A DNA stretch of 64,000 nt from UBA11090 sp035560555 (GCA_035560555.1 DATMZF010000057.1:7527-71526); one strand, 5' to 3'; numbered from the stretch's first letter, positions 7,884 to 16,492 are shown. The notes: generated by a model not told the origin, from the letters alone. Translations and numbers: made by a program.

Positions 7884-8885
7884 ATGGCTAAAAGCGGTAT
7901 TACCATCGACACCGTAGCGGATGAGGCGGGCGTCAGCATTTCAACTATTTCCCGTTGGCTCAACACACCGGAAAGAGTAGGCCTCGAAACCGGAACGCGA
8001 ATCAAGGATACTATCGATCGACTTGGCTATATCCCGCACGGGAACACCGGTTCGCGCCTGGATAGAGCCGTCGGAAGAATTGGCGTCCTCATTCCCTTCT
8101 TCTATTCTCCGAGTTTCGTGGAGCGGCTCAAAGGCATGACCACGGTCTTGCATCGTGAGAACTTTGAGCTCGTATTGTATACCGTCGACACTCCCGCGAG
8201 GCTCAAGGCGTATCTCTCCTCCATCCCCCTCTCCAAGCGACTCGATGGGTTGGTGATAATGTCCATGGCCATCCCCGAAGCCGATATGAACAGGCTTGAA
8301 GCGGTAGGCCTGAAGGTGGTGACGATAGAGTATTCCTGTCCAAGGTTCTCATGCGTCGAAGCTGATAACAGGGGCGGAGGCAGGCTTGCCGCGGAACTTT
8401 TCACCAGAAAGGGGTATCTTCCCGCGGCTTTTATGGGAGAGCGCAGGACGCCTCCCTATTCGCTCGAGCCAAGCCGGCTCCGCTTTGAGGGCTTCGCGGA
8501 TGAACTTGCAAGGACGGGAGCGGCGCCGCGGCCTGAACACGTTGTGTATGCCGATCTTTCGGTGGAGGATGCAAAAAAGGAAGCCCGGGAATTGCTCTCC
8601 TCTCCCTCGAGACCTCGAGCTATCTTCGCCATGTCCGATATCCACGCTATCGGGATTCTCCTCGCGGCGTCCGAGATGGGATTGCGCGTACCCCAAGATA
8701 TCGCCGTCGTGGGTTTCGACGATATTGAGGCAGCCTCGTACATGAAATTGTCAACGGTAAGCCAATCCCTCCAGGAATCGGGCAGGCTAGCGGCCGAGAC
8801 GCTCGTCGCGAAAATACGCGAACCGCAACGAGCGAGGCAATCTATCCAGCTTTCGATCCAGCTCGTCGAGCGTGAGACGACTTAA
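7884..8885 (+). CDS. LacI-family transcriptional regulator of alpha-glucoside locus
   Basis: N-terminal LacI helix-turn-helix (TIDTVADEAGVSISTISRWLN, then the hinge region) and a periplasmic-binding-protein-like sensor domain (RIGVLIPFFYSP to the end). I chose the ATG at 7884 because the family N-terminus begins there and AAAGG lies upstream; the frame open from 7716 is non-homologous. It is divergent from the GH13 gene and upstream of the ABC importer, so it most likely represses both until its sugar is present. The stop lies 55 bp before the binding-protein gene. Length of 333 aa is normal. Confidence 0.92.
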   Translation: MAKSGITIDTVADEAGVSISTISRWLNTPERVGLETGTRIKDTIDRLGYIPHGNTGSRLDRAVGRIGVLIPFFYSPSFVERLKGMTTVLHRENFELVLYTVDTPARLKAYLSSIPLSKRLDGLVIMSMAIPEADMNRLEAVGLKVVTIEYSCPRFSCVEADNRGGGRLAAELFTRKGYLPAAFMGERRTPPYSLEPSRLRFEGFADELARTGAAPRPEHVVYADLSVEDAKKEARELLSSPSRPRAIFAMSDIHAIGILLAASEMGLRVPQDIAVVGFDDIEAASYMKLSTVSQSLQESGRLAAETLVAKIREPQRARQSIQLSIQLVERETT

Positions 8886-8940
8886 ATGGCGATTAAGGCG
8901 GATGACGCCTTTGGGGTTACTTCTCCTTAGGAGGAGTAAA

Positions 8941-10263
8941 ATGTGGAAAAAGGAGCGCTGTATGAACAAAAGAGCGATCATGGTGGCGGCTCTCGCTCTC
9001 GCATGCGTCTTTGCCGTATCGGTCTCGGCCGATCCGTTGTCGGACGCCTACGCGGGCAAGTACAAGGGTAAGGTCGTGACGATGGCGGGCCCCTTCGTGG
9101 ACAACGACGCCGTCAAGTTCGACATGTCGATCAAAGCCTTTGAGGAAAAGACTGGGATCGACATCAGATATGAGGGATCGAAAGAGTTTGAGGCGAGCAT
9201 CGCCATCCGCGTCAATGGCGGCAACGCCCCCGATATCGCTGACTTTCCCCAGCCCGGCCTCCTTGAGAATTTCGTAAAGACCGGGAAGGTCATCGACCTC
9301 AACAAGGTTCTCGACATGGGCAAGGTCAAGGCGAACTACATCCAGAGCTGGCTGGATATGGCGACGATGAAAGGACAGAGCGGCGCGATCATGGCGGGCG
9401 TATGGGGCCGAGTAAACGGCAAATCCCTCGTCTGGTATCCGAAAAAGGAATTCGACAAGGCCGGCTACAAAGTCCCAACAACCTGGGCCGAGCTGCTCTC
9501 CCTCATGAATCAGATTAAGAACGACGGCGACACTCCTTGGGCGATCGGCATCGAATCAGGCGCAGCCACGGGCTGGCCTGCCACCGACTGGGTCGAGGAA
9601 TTCATGCTCAGGACGACCAGTCTTGAAAACTATGACAAGTGGGTGAAGGGCGAACTCAAATTCTCATCACCCGAGGTGAAAAAAGCCATCCAGACCATGG
9701 CGGAAATATGGCTGCCCGCCGGCAACGTATATGGCGGCCGAAAAGCGATCGCCACGACGAGCTTCGGCGATTCCCCTAAGGTTATGTTCGAAAAACCGCC
9801 AAAAGCATGGCTGCACAAACAAGGCAACTTCGTCACTTCCTTCTTCCCGAACGATCTCGTACCCGGCGTCGACTATGATTTCTTTTACTTGCCGGGCATC
9901 GATCCCAAGTACGGTAAGCCGGTCCTCGTGGCGGGCGACATCTACGCAATGTTCAACAACCGCCCTGAAGTCGCGGCCGTGATGCAGTACTTCGCGACCG
10001 GCGACTCCGTGAAAGCGTGGGTTCAGGCCGGCGGAGCCATCTCCCCGCACAAAGATTCGCAACTCTCCTGGTATAGCAATGTCGTGGACAGGAAAGTGGC
10101 CGAAGTCATCCAGAACGCTACCTCCGTACGCTTTGATGGTTCCGACTTGATGCCGGGCGCCGTCGGCGCGGGATCTTTCTGGAAGGAAATGACCGCCTAT
10201 GTCTCCGGTTCCAAGAGCCTCGATGAAGCTCTCAAGGCCATTGACGCTTCCTGGCCAAAATAG
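8941..10263 (+). CDS. alpha-glucoside-type ABC transporter substrate-binding protein
   Basis: Extracellular family 1 sugar-binding protein. A signal peptide (MNKRAIMVAALALACVFAVS, cleavage near SADP) precedes a two-lobe fold with GGNAPDIADFPQPGLL, the usual first-lobe motif. AGGAGG 6 nt before the ATG at 8941 decides that start; an ATG at 8962 with a weaker site gives the cleaner signal peptide. There is no lipobox, so it is periplasmic. It precedes two permease genes in the order binding protein-permease-permease, as in Agl-type (aglEFG) importers. No ATPase gene is present, so a shared MsmK/MalK-like ATPase must be supplied from elsewhere. Confidence 0.9.
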   Translation: MWKKERCMNKRAIMVAALALACVFAVSVSADPLSDAYAGKYKGKVVTMAGPFVDNDAVKFDMSIKAFEEKTGIDIRYEGSKEFEASIAIRVNGGNAPDIADFPQPGLLENFVKTGKVIDLNKVLDMGKVKANYIQSWLDMATMKGQSGAIMAGVWGRVNGKSLVWYPKKEFDKAGYKVPTTWAELLSLMNQIKNDGDTPWAIGIESGAATGWPATDWVEEFMLRTTSLENYDKWVKGELKFSSPEVKKAIQTMAEIWLPAGNVYGGRKAIATTSFGDSPKVMFEKPPKAWLHKQGNFVTSFFPNDLVPGVDYDFFYLPGIDPKYGKPVLVAGDIYAMFNNRPEVAAVMQYFATGDSVKAWVQAGGAISPHKDSQLSWYSNVVDRKVAEVIQNATSVRFDGSDLMPGAVGAGSFWKEMTAYVSGSKSLDEALKAIDASWPK

Positions 10264-10289
10264 CCAGCTGGACTGGAATCTGCAATCAT

Positions 10290-10339
10290 GCGGCTGGGGA
10301 GCGCTCGGCGTTCGCCAGCCGCTTTCGCACCGGAAGCGG
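10290..10339 (+). other. overlapping intercistronic hairpins after binding-protein gene
   Basis: GCGGCTGG (10290-10297) pairs with CCAGCCGC (10315-10322). The overlapping CCGCTTTCG (10319-10327) pairs with CGGAAGCGG (10331-10339). The two stems share 10319-10322 and exclude each other. They lie between the binding-protein stop and the permease ribosome-binding site, where such structures usually keep binding-protein mRNA more abundant than permease mRNA. Confidence 0.5.
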
Positions 10340-10357
10340 CGCTATGGAGGAATTACC

Positions 10358-11440
10358 ATGCCACAAAAACAGCGGTTCCTGCCACGATACGTCAGGCTCA
10401 TCCTTCTGTTGGCGGCGGCGACGGCTTTTCTGTATTTCGGGTACAGTTTCCTAAGGACATGGCAAGGCTCCAAGGTTCTTCTCACGGTATTCGCCGTCCT
10501 CTGGGGCGTCGGGTCGGCTGGGCTTCTCTATTTCGTTCTCAACGCGATCGCCGAGACTCTTCCGCGAAGCATAAGGTCCCTTGCCACCGCTTTCGTGTTT
10601 GCGGGACCCGCGTTGTTCCTGCTCGCTTGGTTCCTCGTGGTTCCCACCCTGCGCACGCTTTGGCTTAGTTTCTTCGATGAGACAAGCGTGACATTCGTGG
10701 GTCTGAAGAATTACCTCTTCGCTTTCACGGATCCCGCCATGCTTGAAGCGTTCAGGAACAATCTGCTCTGGCTCGTCTTCGGGACCGCGGCGAGCGTTGG
10801 CGCCGGTCTCGTTATCGCCGTGCTGGCGGACAAATCGAAGGGAGAAAACATCGTCAAAGCCCTTATCTTCATGCCCATGGCCATCAGTTTCGTTGGCGCG
10901 GGCGTCATCTGGAAATTTATGTACGCCTACAAGGGCGAAGGAACCGGAATCGCCGAAATCGGGCTCCTCAACGTCATCGTGCAACTTCTCGGCGGAACTG
11001 CCCAGGCTTGGCTCCTCACCCCTTTCTGGAACAATTTCTTTTTGATTGTCATCATGGTGTGGCTGCAGACAGGCTACGCGATGGTCATCATCTCTTCGGC
11101 GATCAAAGGCATACCTGTCGAAATCATCGAGGCTGCCAGGGTCGATGGCGCGAACGCAACCGCGATTTTCTTCAGGGTGGTAATTCCTTCGATATCGGGA
11201 ACCCTTTTGACGGTCACGACGACGATCATGATCTTCAGTTTGAAGCTCTTCGATATCGTGCGCGTCATGACAGGGGGCAACTATGGCACCAATGTCATAG
11301 CCAACGAATTCTATCTGCGCCAATTCACCTATGGACAGACAGGCCAGGCTTCGGCTATCGCCATCGTCTTGCTCGTGGCGATAGCTCCGGTCCTCATCTA
11401 TAATCTCCGCGGCTTCCGCGACAGGAAGGCATTCAAATGA
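10358..11440 (+). CDS. ABC sugar permease, MalF/AglF-like
   Basis: Inner-membrane permease with the cytoplasmic EAA loop IEAARVDGANATAIFFRVVI that contacts the ATPase. About eight helices are visible; two extra N-terminal ones (about residues 10-55) precede the core six-helix region beginning FAGPALFLLAWFLVVPTLR. The ATG at 10358 has GGAGG 8 nt upstream; the open frame from 10199 is only read-through of the intergenic region. The stop overlaps the next start (ATGA). It forms the heterodimeric channel with the following gene. Confidence 0.9.
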   Translation: MPQKQRFLPRYVRLILLLAAATAFLYFGYSFLRTWQGSKVLLTVFAVLWGVGSAGLLYFVLNAIAETLPRSIRSLATAFVFAGPALFLLAWFLVVPTLRTLWLSFFDETSVTFVGLKNYLFAFTDPAMLEAFRNNLLWLVFGTAASVGAGLVIAVLADKSKGENIVKALIFMPMAISFVGAGVIWKFMYAYKGEGTGIAEIGLLNVIVQLLGGTAQAWLLTPFWNNFFLIVIMVWLQTGYAMVIISSAIKGIPVEIIEAARVDGANATAIFFRVVIPSISGTLLTVTTTIMIFSLKLFDIVRVMTGGNYGTNVIANEFYLRQFTYGQTGQASAIAIVLLVAIAPVLIYNLRGFRDRKAFK

Positions 11441-12549
11441 AGAACTCCTCCGCTGCGGCGAGAAAAAAAGGAAACGGTCCTCGCCGCGTCCTTTTGCATA
11501 TCGTGCTTATTCTCGTCGTGCTCGTCTGGTCCGTGCCGACCTTTGGCGTGCTTGTCACGAGTTTCCGCGACTCTAGAGATATCTTTTCCTCGGGCTGGTG
11601 GACGATTTTCCCGCATAAAGCCTGGGTGAAAACCGGCGAAATGGCGATCGACGACAAGATTTCACTCGACGATCAGATCATCCTGGAGGGGAAAGGAGCC
11701 ACCTTCGCGCAGTGGCGGGAAGGCATTCAGACGTCGAAAAACCATATGCTGAAATGGTATGGCAACAAACGTACCCGCCTGGTCGAAACCTTCGAGCGCA
11801 AGTGGGTAGGGTTTTCGGTAAACCTGACGCTAAAAAACTACAAGAATGTGCTCTCGGCAGGCGAAATCACATTCAAAGACGCAGAAGGCAAAGAGATATC
11901 CCGAATGGGACAGAATTTTGTCGATGCCGTGCTAAATTCACTCGCGGTGACTATACCCTCGACGTGTATTCCTATTCTTATAGCCGCCTTCGCCGCCTAT
12001 GCTTTCGCGTGGATGGAATTCCCCGGCCGAAAAAGCCTCTTCATCATAGTCGTCGCCCTTCTTGTCGTGCCGCTGCAGATCGCGCTCATCCCGGTGCTAA
12101 GGGATTTCACTCGCCTTGATCTGAACGGAAGTTTCCTCGGTATGTGGCTCGCGCATACGGGTTTTGGACTGCCGCTGGCCGTCTATCTGCTCTTCAACTA
12201 CATCAGTCAGCTGCCGCGCGATATATTCGAGTCGGCTTTCATCGATGGAGCCACGCCTTTCGAGGTCTTCGTAAAGCTCGTCCTTCCCTTGTCGGTGCCC
12301 GCTCTCGCGAGTTTCGCGATATTCCAGTTCCTCTGGGTTTGGAACGACTACTTGGTGGCCCTGATATTCCTAGGGGATAAAAATAGAGTCGTGACCTCCG
12401 CGCTCGCCGCGATGGTCGGTGAAAAGGGCCAAGATTGGCACCTTCTCACCTCGGGCGCTTTCCTGAGCATGATACTACCGCTGATCGTGTTTTTCTCATT
12501 GCAGCGTTATTTTGTGCGTGGACTTATGGCGGGGTCGGTCAAGGGATAA
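11437..12549 (+). CDS. ABC sugar permease, MalG/AglG-like, with long external loop
   Basis: The second channel subunit carries the EAA loop FESAFIDGATPFEVFVKLVLP. At 370 aa it is about 90 aa longer than an ordinary MalG. The excess is a hydrophilic stretch of roughly 75-80 residues between helix 1 (about 12-35) and the LKNYKNVL segment before helix 2, which should face the periplasm. Long AglG-type permeases have a similar loop. It is translationally coupled to the previous gene by ATGA, and its 3' end overlaps the convergent FemAB-like gene by 11 bp. Confidence 0.9.
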   Translation: MKNSSAAARKKGNGPRRVLLHIVLILVVLVWSVPTFGVLVTSFRDSRDIFSSGWWTIFPHKAWVKTGEMAIDDKISLDDQIILEGKGATFAQWREGIQTSKNHMLKWYGNKRTRLVETFERKWVGFSVNLTLKNYKNVLSAGEITFKDAEGKEISRMGQNFVDAVLNSLAVTIPSTCIPILIAAFAAYAFAWMEFPGRKSLFIIVVALLVVPLQIALIPVLRDFTRLDLNGSFLGMWLAHTGFGLPLAVYLLFNYISQLPRDIFESAFIDGATPFEVFVKLVLPLSVPALASFAIFQFLWVWNDYLVALIFLGDKNRVVTSALAAMVGEKGQDWHLLTSGAFLSMILPLIVFFSLQRYFVRGLMAGSVKG

Positions 12550-13636
12550 TTCCGCGCTGGCGGACATGAAAGCTACCCGCTGTCGATTCCCGGGTCAGAT
12601 ACATTTCATAGGCTTTTTCATCGTAGGGGTAATCCCAGGAGCCCTGGCGGTGAAGCATAGAGCCGCCGAATCCGCTCTTGAAAACGAAGAGCCCGTACAT
12701 CGGATGATCGGGATCGGGGCGAGGCGCCACGCCGAACAGGTCGTAGCTCGCGCACCCTTCCCGCCTGGCCAGCCCCATGGCGGCCCATTGCAGCGCATAG
12801 GGCGCCATCAGGTTCCTCTCTTCCCCCGACGAAGCGCCGTACAGATAGGTGGCCCTGTCGGCCGACATGGAGAGGAACATCGCGGCCAGGGGTTTTTCGT
12901 CCCTCTCCGCTATGAGGAGCCTTATCTTGGTATCGGTATTCTCGCCCCGCGAAAGAGCCAGGAAGAAGCGCTCCTCATGGGGAACGATGCCGTTTCGGCG
13001 GGCTGTGGCGGAATAGAGTCTCTGCCAGAGCCCCATGTCGGCCAGGCTTCCTTCCCGCACCGACACGCCTTTTTTCGCCGAGAGACGAATATTGTAGCGA
13101 GTCTTGGGCTTCATCCTGGCCAGGAGAATCGATTCGCCGTCCCGCAGATCCACGAGGATTGTGTCGGGAGGGAGAATATCGCTAGGGGGTTTGCGCAGGC
13201 CCATGTCGGGCACGCCCCAATTCATCCTGAGTTCAGCCAGACGCGTTTCTGGCGGACCGAGCCAGTAGCCGGCGCTGTCGTAACGGTCCTCTTCCTCGGC
13301 ATAGGGGGAAGTCCAGGGCAGATCCCAGCGCACGAAGAGGCAGCCCGGTCCCAGGTACCGGCAGAGTTCGGAGGACAGGGCGGAGAGGTAGAGGCCCCGA
13401 TTATCGTCGTCCGGGAGCTTTTCGGGGCCGAAGGGGGAATAGGCGATGCTCCTGCCTCCACCCACGTCGCGCAGGAGGATGAGGACATCGCCGGAGGGCG
13501 AACCGTCGGCTTTTATATCGAAGGCGAGAACTTTCCAGCCGAGGCTTTTCTTGACCCTGCTCCAGAATGTCGTTTGCTGAACGAGCCGGGTGGCCATGAG
13601 GGCGTTGACCGGCTTGGGAAGGACCTGGACGTCCAC
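12539..13636 (-). CDS. FemAB/FemX-like aminoacyl (peptidoglycan bridge) transferase
   Basis: Two-lobed GNAT-like protein of the Fem family, which adds amino acids from aminoacyl-tRNA to lipid II or related acceptors. Supporting motifs are MKPKTRYNIRLSAKKGVSVREG (the conserved KxRYNIRxAxKxGV signature at about 180-200), ATYLYGASSGEERNLMAPY and LQWAAMGLARREGCASYDLFG. GTG start with GGAG 7 nt upstream. Length of 365 aa is usual. No signal peptide. It stands alone, convergent with the sugar permease. The amino acid and the acceptor cannot be told from sequence. Confidence 0.85.
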   Translation of the reverse strand: MDVQVLPKPVNALMATRLVQQTTFWSRVKKSLGWKVLAFDIKADGSPSGDVLILLRDVGGGRSIAYSPFGPEKLPDDDNRGLYLSALSSELCRYLGPGCLFVRWDLPWTSPYAEEEDRYDSAGYWLGPPETRLAELRMNWGVPDMGLRKPPSDILPPDTILVDLRDGESILLARMKPKTRYNIRLSAKKGVSVREGSLADMGLWQRLYSATARRNGIVPHEERFFLALSRGENTDTKIRLLIAERDEKPLAAMFLSMSADRATYLYGASSGEERNLMAPYALQWAAMGLARREGCASYDLFGVAPRPDPDHPMYGLFVFKSGFGGSMLHRQGSWDYPYDEKAYEMYLTRESTAGSFHVRQRGIIP

Positions 13637-13759
13637 GGGGCGTCTCCAAAAATATTGTAGGTTCCGGAAAAATGCTTTTGCCGCGCTTTTCCCGAAACCT
13701 CAATTAAAAAGTACAGGAAATGATCGGAGAGGGCAAGAGCGCCGCTGAGGAATCAACAA

Positions 13760-13779
13760 CCCCGCGGAAAGCCGCGGGG
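13760..13779 (-). terminator. intrinsic terminator of GntR/ABC operon
   Basis: CCCCGCGG-AAAG-CCGCGGGG, a perfect 8-bp stem, is followed on the minus strand by TTGTTGATT. It lies 20 bp after the stop of the 31-aa gene. Confidence 0.65.
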
Positions 13780-13798
13780 CATATAACCCATTGGCGGA

Positions 13799-13894
13799 TC
13801 AGGCTATCGTCGTGCCGGCGATGATCGCCGCCGCGACGATGAGAACGAGCGCCGCTATGCCGAAAATCAATAGAAGCCTGGAGCTTGTTTTCAT
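13799..13894 (-). CDS. 31-aa single-pass membrane peptide coupled to GntR gene
   Basis: The short protein starts MKTSSRLLLIFGIAALVLIV and ends AAAIIAGTTIA: a basic N-terminus and one hydrophobic helix covering most of its length. Its ATG overlaps the stop of the GntR gene (ATGA), a GGA-rich site precedes it, and a terminator follows 20 bp after its stop. That placement argues for a real gene as the last cistron of the ABC/GntR operon. I do not recognise a family. A small regulatory or stabilising subunit of the ABC exporter is a reasonable guess but not shown. Confidence 0.6.
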   Translation of the reverse strand: MKTSSRLLLIFGIAALVLIVAAAIIAGTTIA

Positions 13895-14322
13895 GCTATT
13901 CCATCCTTGTCGTCGGCCGCGGGGGTCATGGGGGCCATGGAGGCCGCGGCGGCCATAGTGGCGGCGGCGGCGAGGCCGGTCCACCGCGATTCAATTTCCT
14001 CGAACGTTATCTCGAGGTCCGCCATCGATCTGAAAAAACGCGGCAGCTCCTCGTCGAGGAAGCGGGCGCGCTTGATCTCCCTGGCTTTGCGCGCGCCCAT
14101 TTCGGACACGTAATAACCGGTACCCCGCTCGACGCGGGCGATTCCCGATTCGGCTAGCGATTGCAGGGCGCGGGCGGCGGTGTTGGGGTTCACCTCGAGC
14201 GAAGAGGCGATGTCCCTCGCCGAAGGCAGTCTCTCCCCTGCGGGTATCCTGCCCGCCACGATGTCGTCGGCAAAAAGCTCGGCGATCTGGGCGAAGATCG
14301 GTTTCTCGTCATTGAACCTCAT
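13891..14322 (-). CDS. YtrA-subfamily GntR transcriptional regulator
   Basis: Compact 143-aa GntR protein. The winged helix-turn-helix (about 8-75; RLPSARDIASSLEVNPNTAARALQ, then GIARVERGTGYYVSE) is followed only by a short helical dimerisation tail, the YtrA layout. This subfamily commonly represses its own ABC-transporter operon. It overlaps the preceding membrane-protein gene by 14 bp and the following 31-aa gene by 4 bp. A symmetric site at the operon promoter (16070-16095) is its likely operator. The Ala/Met-rich C-terminus is low complexity. Confidence 0.9.
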   Translation of the reverse strand: MRFNDEKPIFAQIAELFADDIVAGRIPAGERLPSARDIASSLEVNPNTAARALQSLAESGIARVERGTGYYVSEMGARKAREIKRARFLDEELPRFFRSMADLEITFEEIESRWTGLAAAATMAAAASMAPMTPAADDKDGIA

Positions 14323-15106
14323 CGCGCGCTTCCTTTTCCGCGACGCGGAAATAGCCGTAGAGGAGGGCGAAAAGCGGGACGAAGGCGTAACGGACGATAT
14401 TGAGCAGCGCGTCGAGGGCGGGCGAAGCGTTCATCGATATGTCGCCGCTAATATTCCAGCCGCCGTCGGACATCCTGACAAAGGGAACGGGCAGCCCTTG
14501 GATATTCCTCACGCCGATGAAGGCGACAAAGAGAAGTCCTGAGGCGACGAGGACGGTGACGATGACGATGCCGAGTGTCTTGATCAGCGCCCTCTTCCTG
14601 AACGTGGCCGATCCGGCGGCGAGCACGAGGGCTCCCGTCGCGAAATCGATCCATCCCTTGACGCCAAAGGCCTGGATGGGATTTAGGATTCTTCCGCCCT
14701 GCCCTCCGGCGATCAGCTCGATGAGGGAGAGGATGGCCGAAAGTCCGGTGGCCGCGACCGCCGCGGCGACGGGGAGGAGCACTAGATAGGAAACCAGGGC
14801 GGCGGCGTACTTCTCGAGGCTTGTGGCGGGAAGAAGGAGCCAGTCGGTGCCCGAACGCCCGTCGTGCATACCCTTGAACGCGGAACCCGCCAGAATGAGT
14901 CCCGCGAGGCTTATCGTGAAAGTCCAGGACTGGCCGTCGGGATCATTCATGACAGCCTTTCCGACAATGAGAATGGACAGAAGATTGATGCCCGCCAGGA
15001 TTCCGGCGACGATGGCGATGGACGGAAAATCCTCAAAGGCGCGATTCCTCACGAGGAGGGCCAACCTCTCAAAGCTGAATGTTTTTTTCAACGTCGCGTT
15101 GGTCAT
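14309..15106 (-). CDS. ABC-2-like membrane protein of GntR-linked exporter
   Basis: A 265-aa polytopic membrane protein with about six helices (for example IAIVAGILAGINLLSILIVG, then FTISLAGLILAGSAF, and a late helix VPLFALLYGYF). It has no ATP-binding motif. The ATG overlaps the ATPase stop, so the two are made together and should form one ABC transporter. Such YtrA-controlled transporters are often linked to cell-envelope stress, but nothing here shows the substrate. Confidence 0.75.
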   Translation of the reverse strand: MTNATLKKTFSFERLALLVRNRAFEDFPSIAIVAGILAGINLLSILIVGKAVMNDPDGQSWTFTISLAGLILAGSAFKGMHDGRSGTDWLLLPATSLEKYAAALVSYLVLLPVAAAVAATGLSAILSLIELIAGGQGGRILNPIQAFGVKGWIDFATGALVLAAGSATFRKRALIKTLGIVIVTVLVASGLLFVAFIGVRNIQGLPVPFVRMSDGGWNISGDISMNASPALDALLNIVRYAFVPLFALLYGYFRVAEKEARDEVQ

Positions 15107-16059
15107 TTCGAGGCCTCCTCGGCGTATTCTTTCGCCGCGCCGGAAGGGGTCTGATCCGCCGTTCGGGCCGCGTCAGCCGCCTGCGCGGCATCAGCGGGAT
15201 CGAAGGGCCGCAGCGCTTCGCCGCGGAGGGCGGCTTCGAGACGCCGCGGCGCGGCGATCGCCGCGTTGAACACGAGTTCGAGATCGGCGGTCTGGATTTC
15301 GCCGGAACCGGAATCCTCGGCGGAACGCTTGAGGAGGACCGAATAGCCCACCCTGTCCTTTTCGGCGTAGATGACATCGGGACCCAGCTCCCGCACATGG
15401 CCGGAACCTAGTCTCGCGGCCATCATTTCCGAGCCGAGGCTGAAGAGTATCTTCCCTCCATGGACGATGACAGCGGGGTCGATCAGGCGCTCGAGGTCGC
15501 GGACCTGGTGGGTGGAAACGACGATGATCCTGTCAGCGTCGGCCGAGGACGCGAGGGCGCGCCTGAATTGGGATTTGGAGGGGATATCGAGACCGTTCGT
15601 CGGCTCGTCGAGAAGAATGAGCCGGGAACCGCTCGAAAGGGCGGCGGCGAGGGCGAATTTTTTCCGCTGGCCGTAGGAATACCGGGTGAGCAGCTTGTCA
15701 TCGTCCAGCGCGAATTCGCGGGACAGCTCGAGGAAGGCTTTCCGGTTGAACGCCGGGCGGAACACCGCGTGGCGTTCCAGCCAGGCCGAGGGCTTTATGG
15801 CCGGCAGCCAGGGGTCCTCGGGGACGAAGACCGTGTCGGCTAGAAAAGCCGCTTCCCTCCGCCGGGGCTCGGCGCCGAAGACGCTGATCGAGCCCGACTG
15901 AGGGCTGAGGGCGCCGGCGAGAAGCTTCAGCAAACTCGTCTTGCCGGCCCCGTTAAGGCCCAGGAGGCCAAATACCGTTCCCGGTTCGAGCCTCAGATCG
16001 AGACCCTCGAAGAGCGGTCTCTTCCCATACCCGAAGGTCATGGATTCAATCTTTACCAT
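15103..16059 (-). CDS. ABC transporter ATP-binding protein
   Basis: Nucleotide-binding domain with Walker A GLNGAGKTS, Walker B LILLDEPTNGLD and the H-loop STH. The signature is SYGQRKK rather than LSGGQ, a change common in this exporter group. After about residue 215 comes a linker and a low-complexity Ala-rich tail (AADAARTADQT). ATG at 16059 has AGGAG 6 nt upstream; a GTG directly before it is too close to that site. It is the first gene of the operon with the membrane protein, GntR regulator and small peptide. Confidence 0.9.
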   Translation of the reverse strand: MVKIESMTFGYGKRPLFEGLDLRLEPGTVFGLLGLNGAGKTSLLKLLAGALSPQSGSISVFGAEPRRREAAFLADTVFVPEDPWLPAIKPSAWLERHAVFRPAFNRKAFLELSREFALDDDKLLTRYSYGQRKKFALAAALSSGSRLILLDEPTNGLDIPSKSQFRRALASSADADRIIVVSTHQVRDLERLIDPAVIVHGGKILFSLGSEMMAARLGSGHVRELGPDVIYAEKDRVGYSVLLKRSAEDSGSGEIQTADLELVFNAAIAAPRRLEAALRGEALRPFDPADAAQAADAARTADQTPSGAAKEYAEEASK

Positions 16060-16069
16060 CACACACTCC

Positions 16070-16095
16070 TAGTGTATTAGATATCTAGTACACTA
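16070..16095. promoter_or_regulatory. operator for YtrA-like GntR regulator
   Basis: TAGTGTA and TACACTA are perfect 7-bp arms separated by 12 nt (TTAGATATCTAG, itself largely symmetric). The site lies 11 bp upstream of the ATPase ATG and covers the -10 box of the promoter described next. Half-sites of this GTGTA/TACAC type are typical for small GntR repressors. Confidence 0.65.
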
Positions 16096-16118
16096 ATAAA
16101 GTCTGTGAAATTTGTCAA
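16090..16118 (-). promoter_or_regulatory. promoter of ABC/GntR operon
   Basis: On the minus strand, TTGACA (16113-16118), a 17-nt spacer and TAGTGT (16090-16095). The weak -10 box is one arm of the operator, so repressor binding would block polymerase. The -35 box overlaps the end of the neighbouring FMN-binding gene. Confidence 0.6.
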
Positions 16119-16492
16119 GTATCGGATTCTCCGGAAATAGCGATTTCGATAGCCTTGAGAAGCACCATGCTTGAACCGGTGGCTCCCGACACGACATCCA
16201 CCGCGAGGGTCTGCTTTTCGACGACGCGGTCGACCACCGCTTCGCCCTTCTTTCCGACGGGACCGCAGTCGTGGCTGAGGATTTTTATGGCATCGATCCG
16301 TCCGGCGCTCAGCGTGACCGCGACCGTGGCTTTGACGAGGCCGCCGTCGTAGCCGCCGGTATAGACGCCATTGGCCTTGGCCGAGATATCCGGCATCACC
16401 GCCACGGGCACGGGATCCATGGCGCAGGAAAAAACCGACCCAAGCGAAACCAGCGCGATGGCTACGAGGTACAGATTCGCCTTAGGCTTCAT
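16115..16492 (-). CDS. FMN-binding domain lipoprotein
   Basis: A short exported protein (125 aa) with lipobox LGSVFSC, so it should be lipid-anchored. The single FMN_bind domain (about 40-120) ends in DVVSGATGSS, the sequence in which ApbE flavin transferase links FMN to the Thr. GVYTGGYDGG near the domain start is also typical. It overlaps the flavodoxin gene by 11 bp, so both belong to one small redox operon under the TetR regulator. Electron donor and acceptor are unknown. Confidence 0.85.
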   Translation of the reverse strand: MKPKANLYLVAIALVSLGSVFSCAMDPVPVAVMPDISAKANGVYTGGYDGGLVKATVAVTLSAGRIDAIKILSHDCGPVGKKGEAVVDRVVEKQTLAVDVVSGATGSSMVLLKAIEIAISGESDT

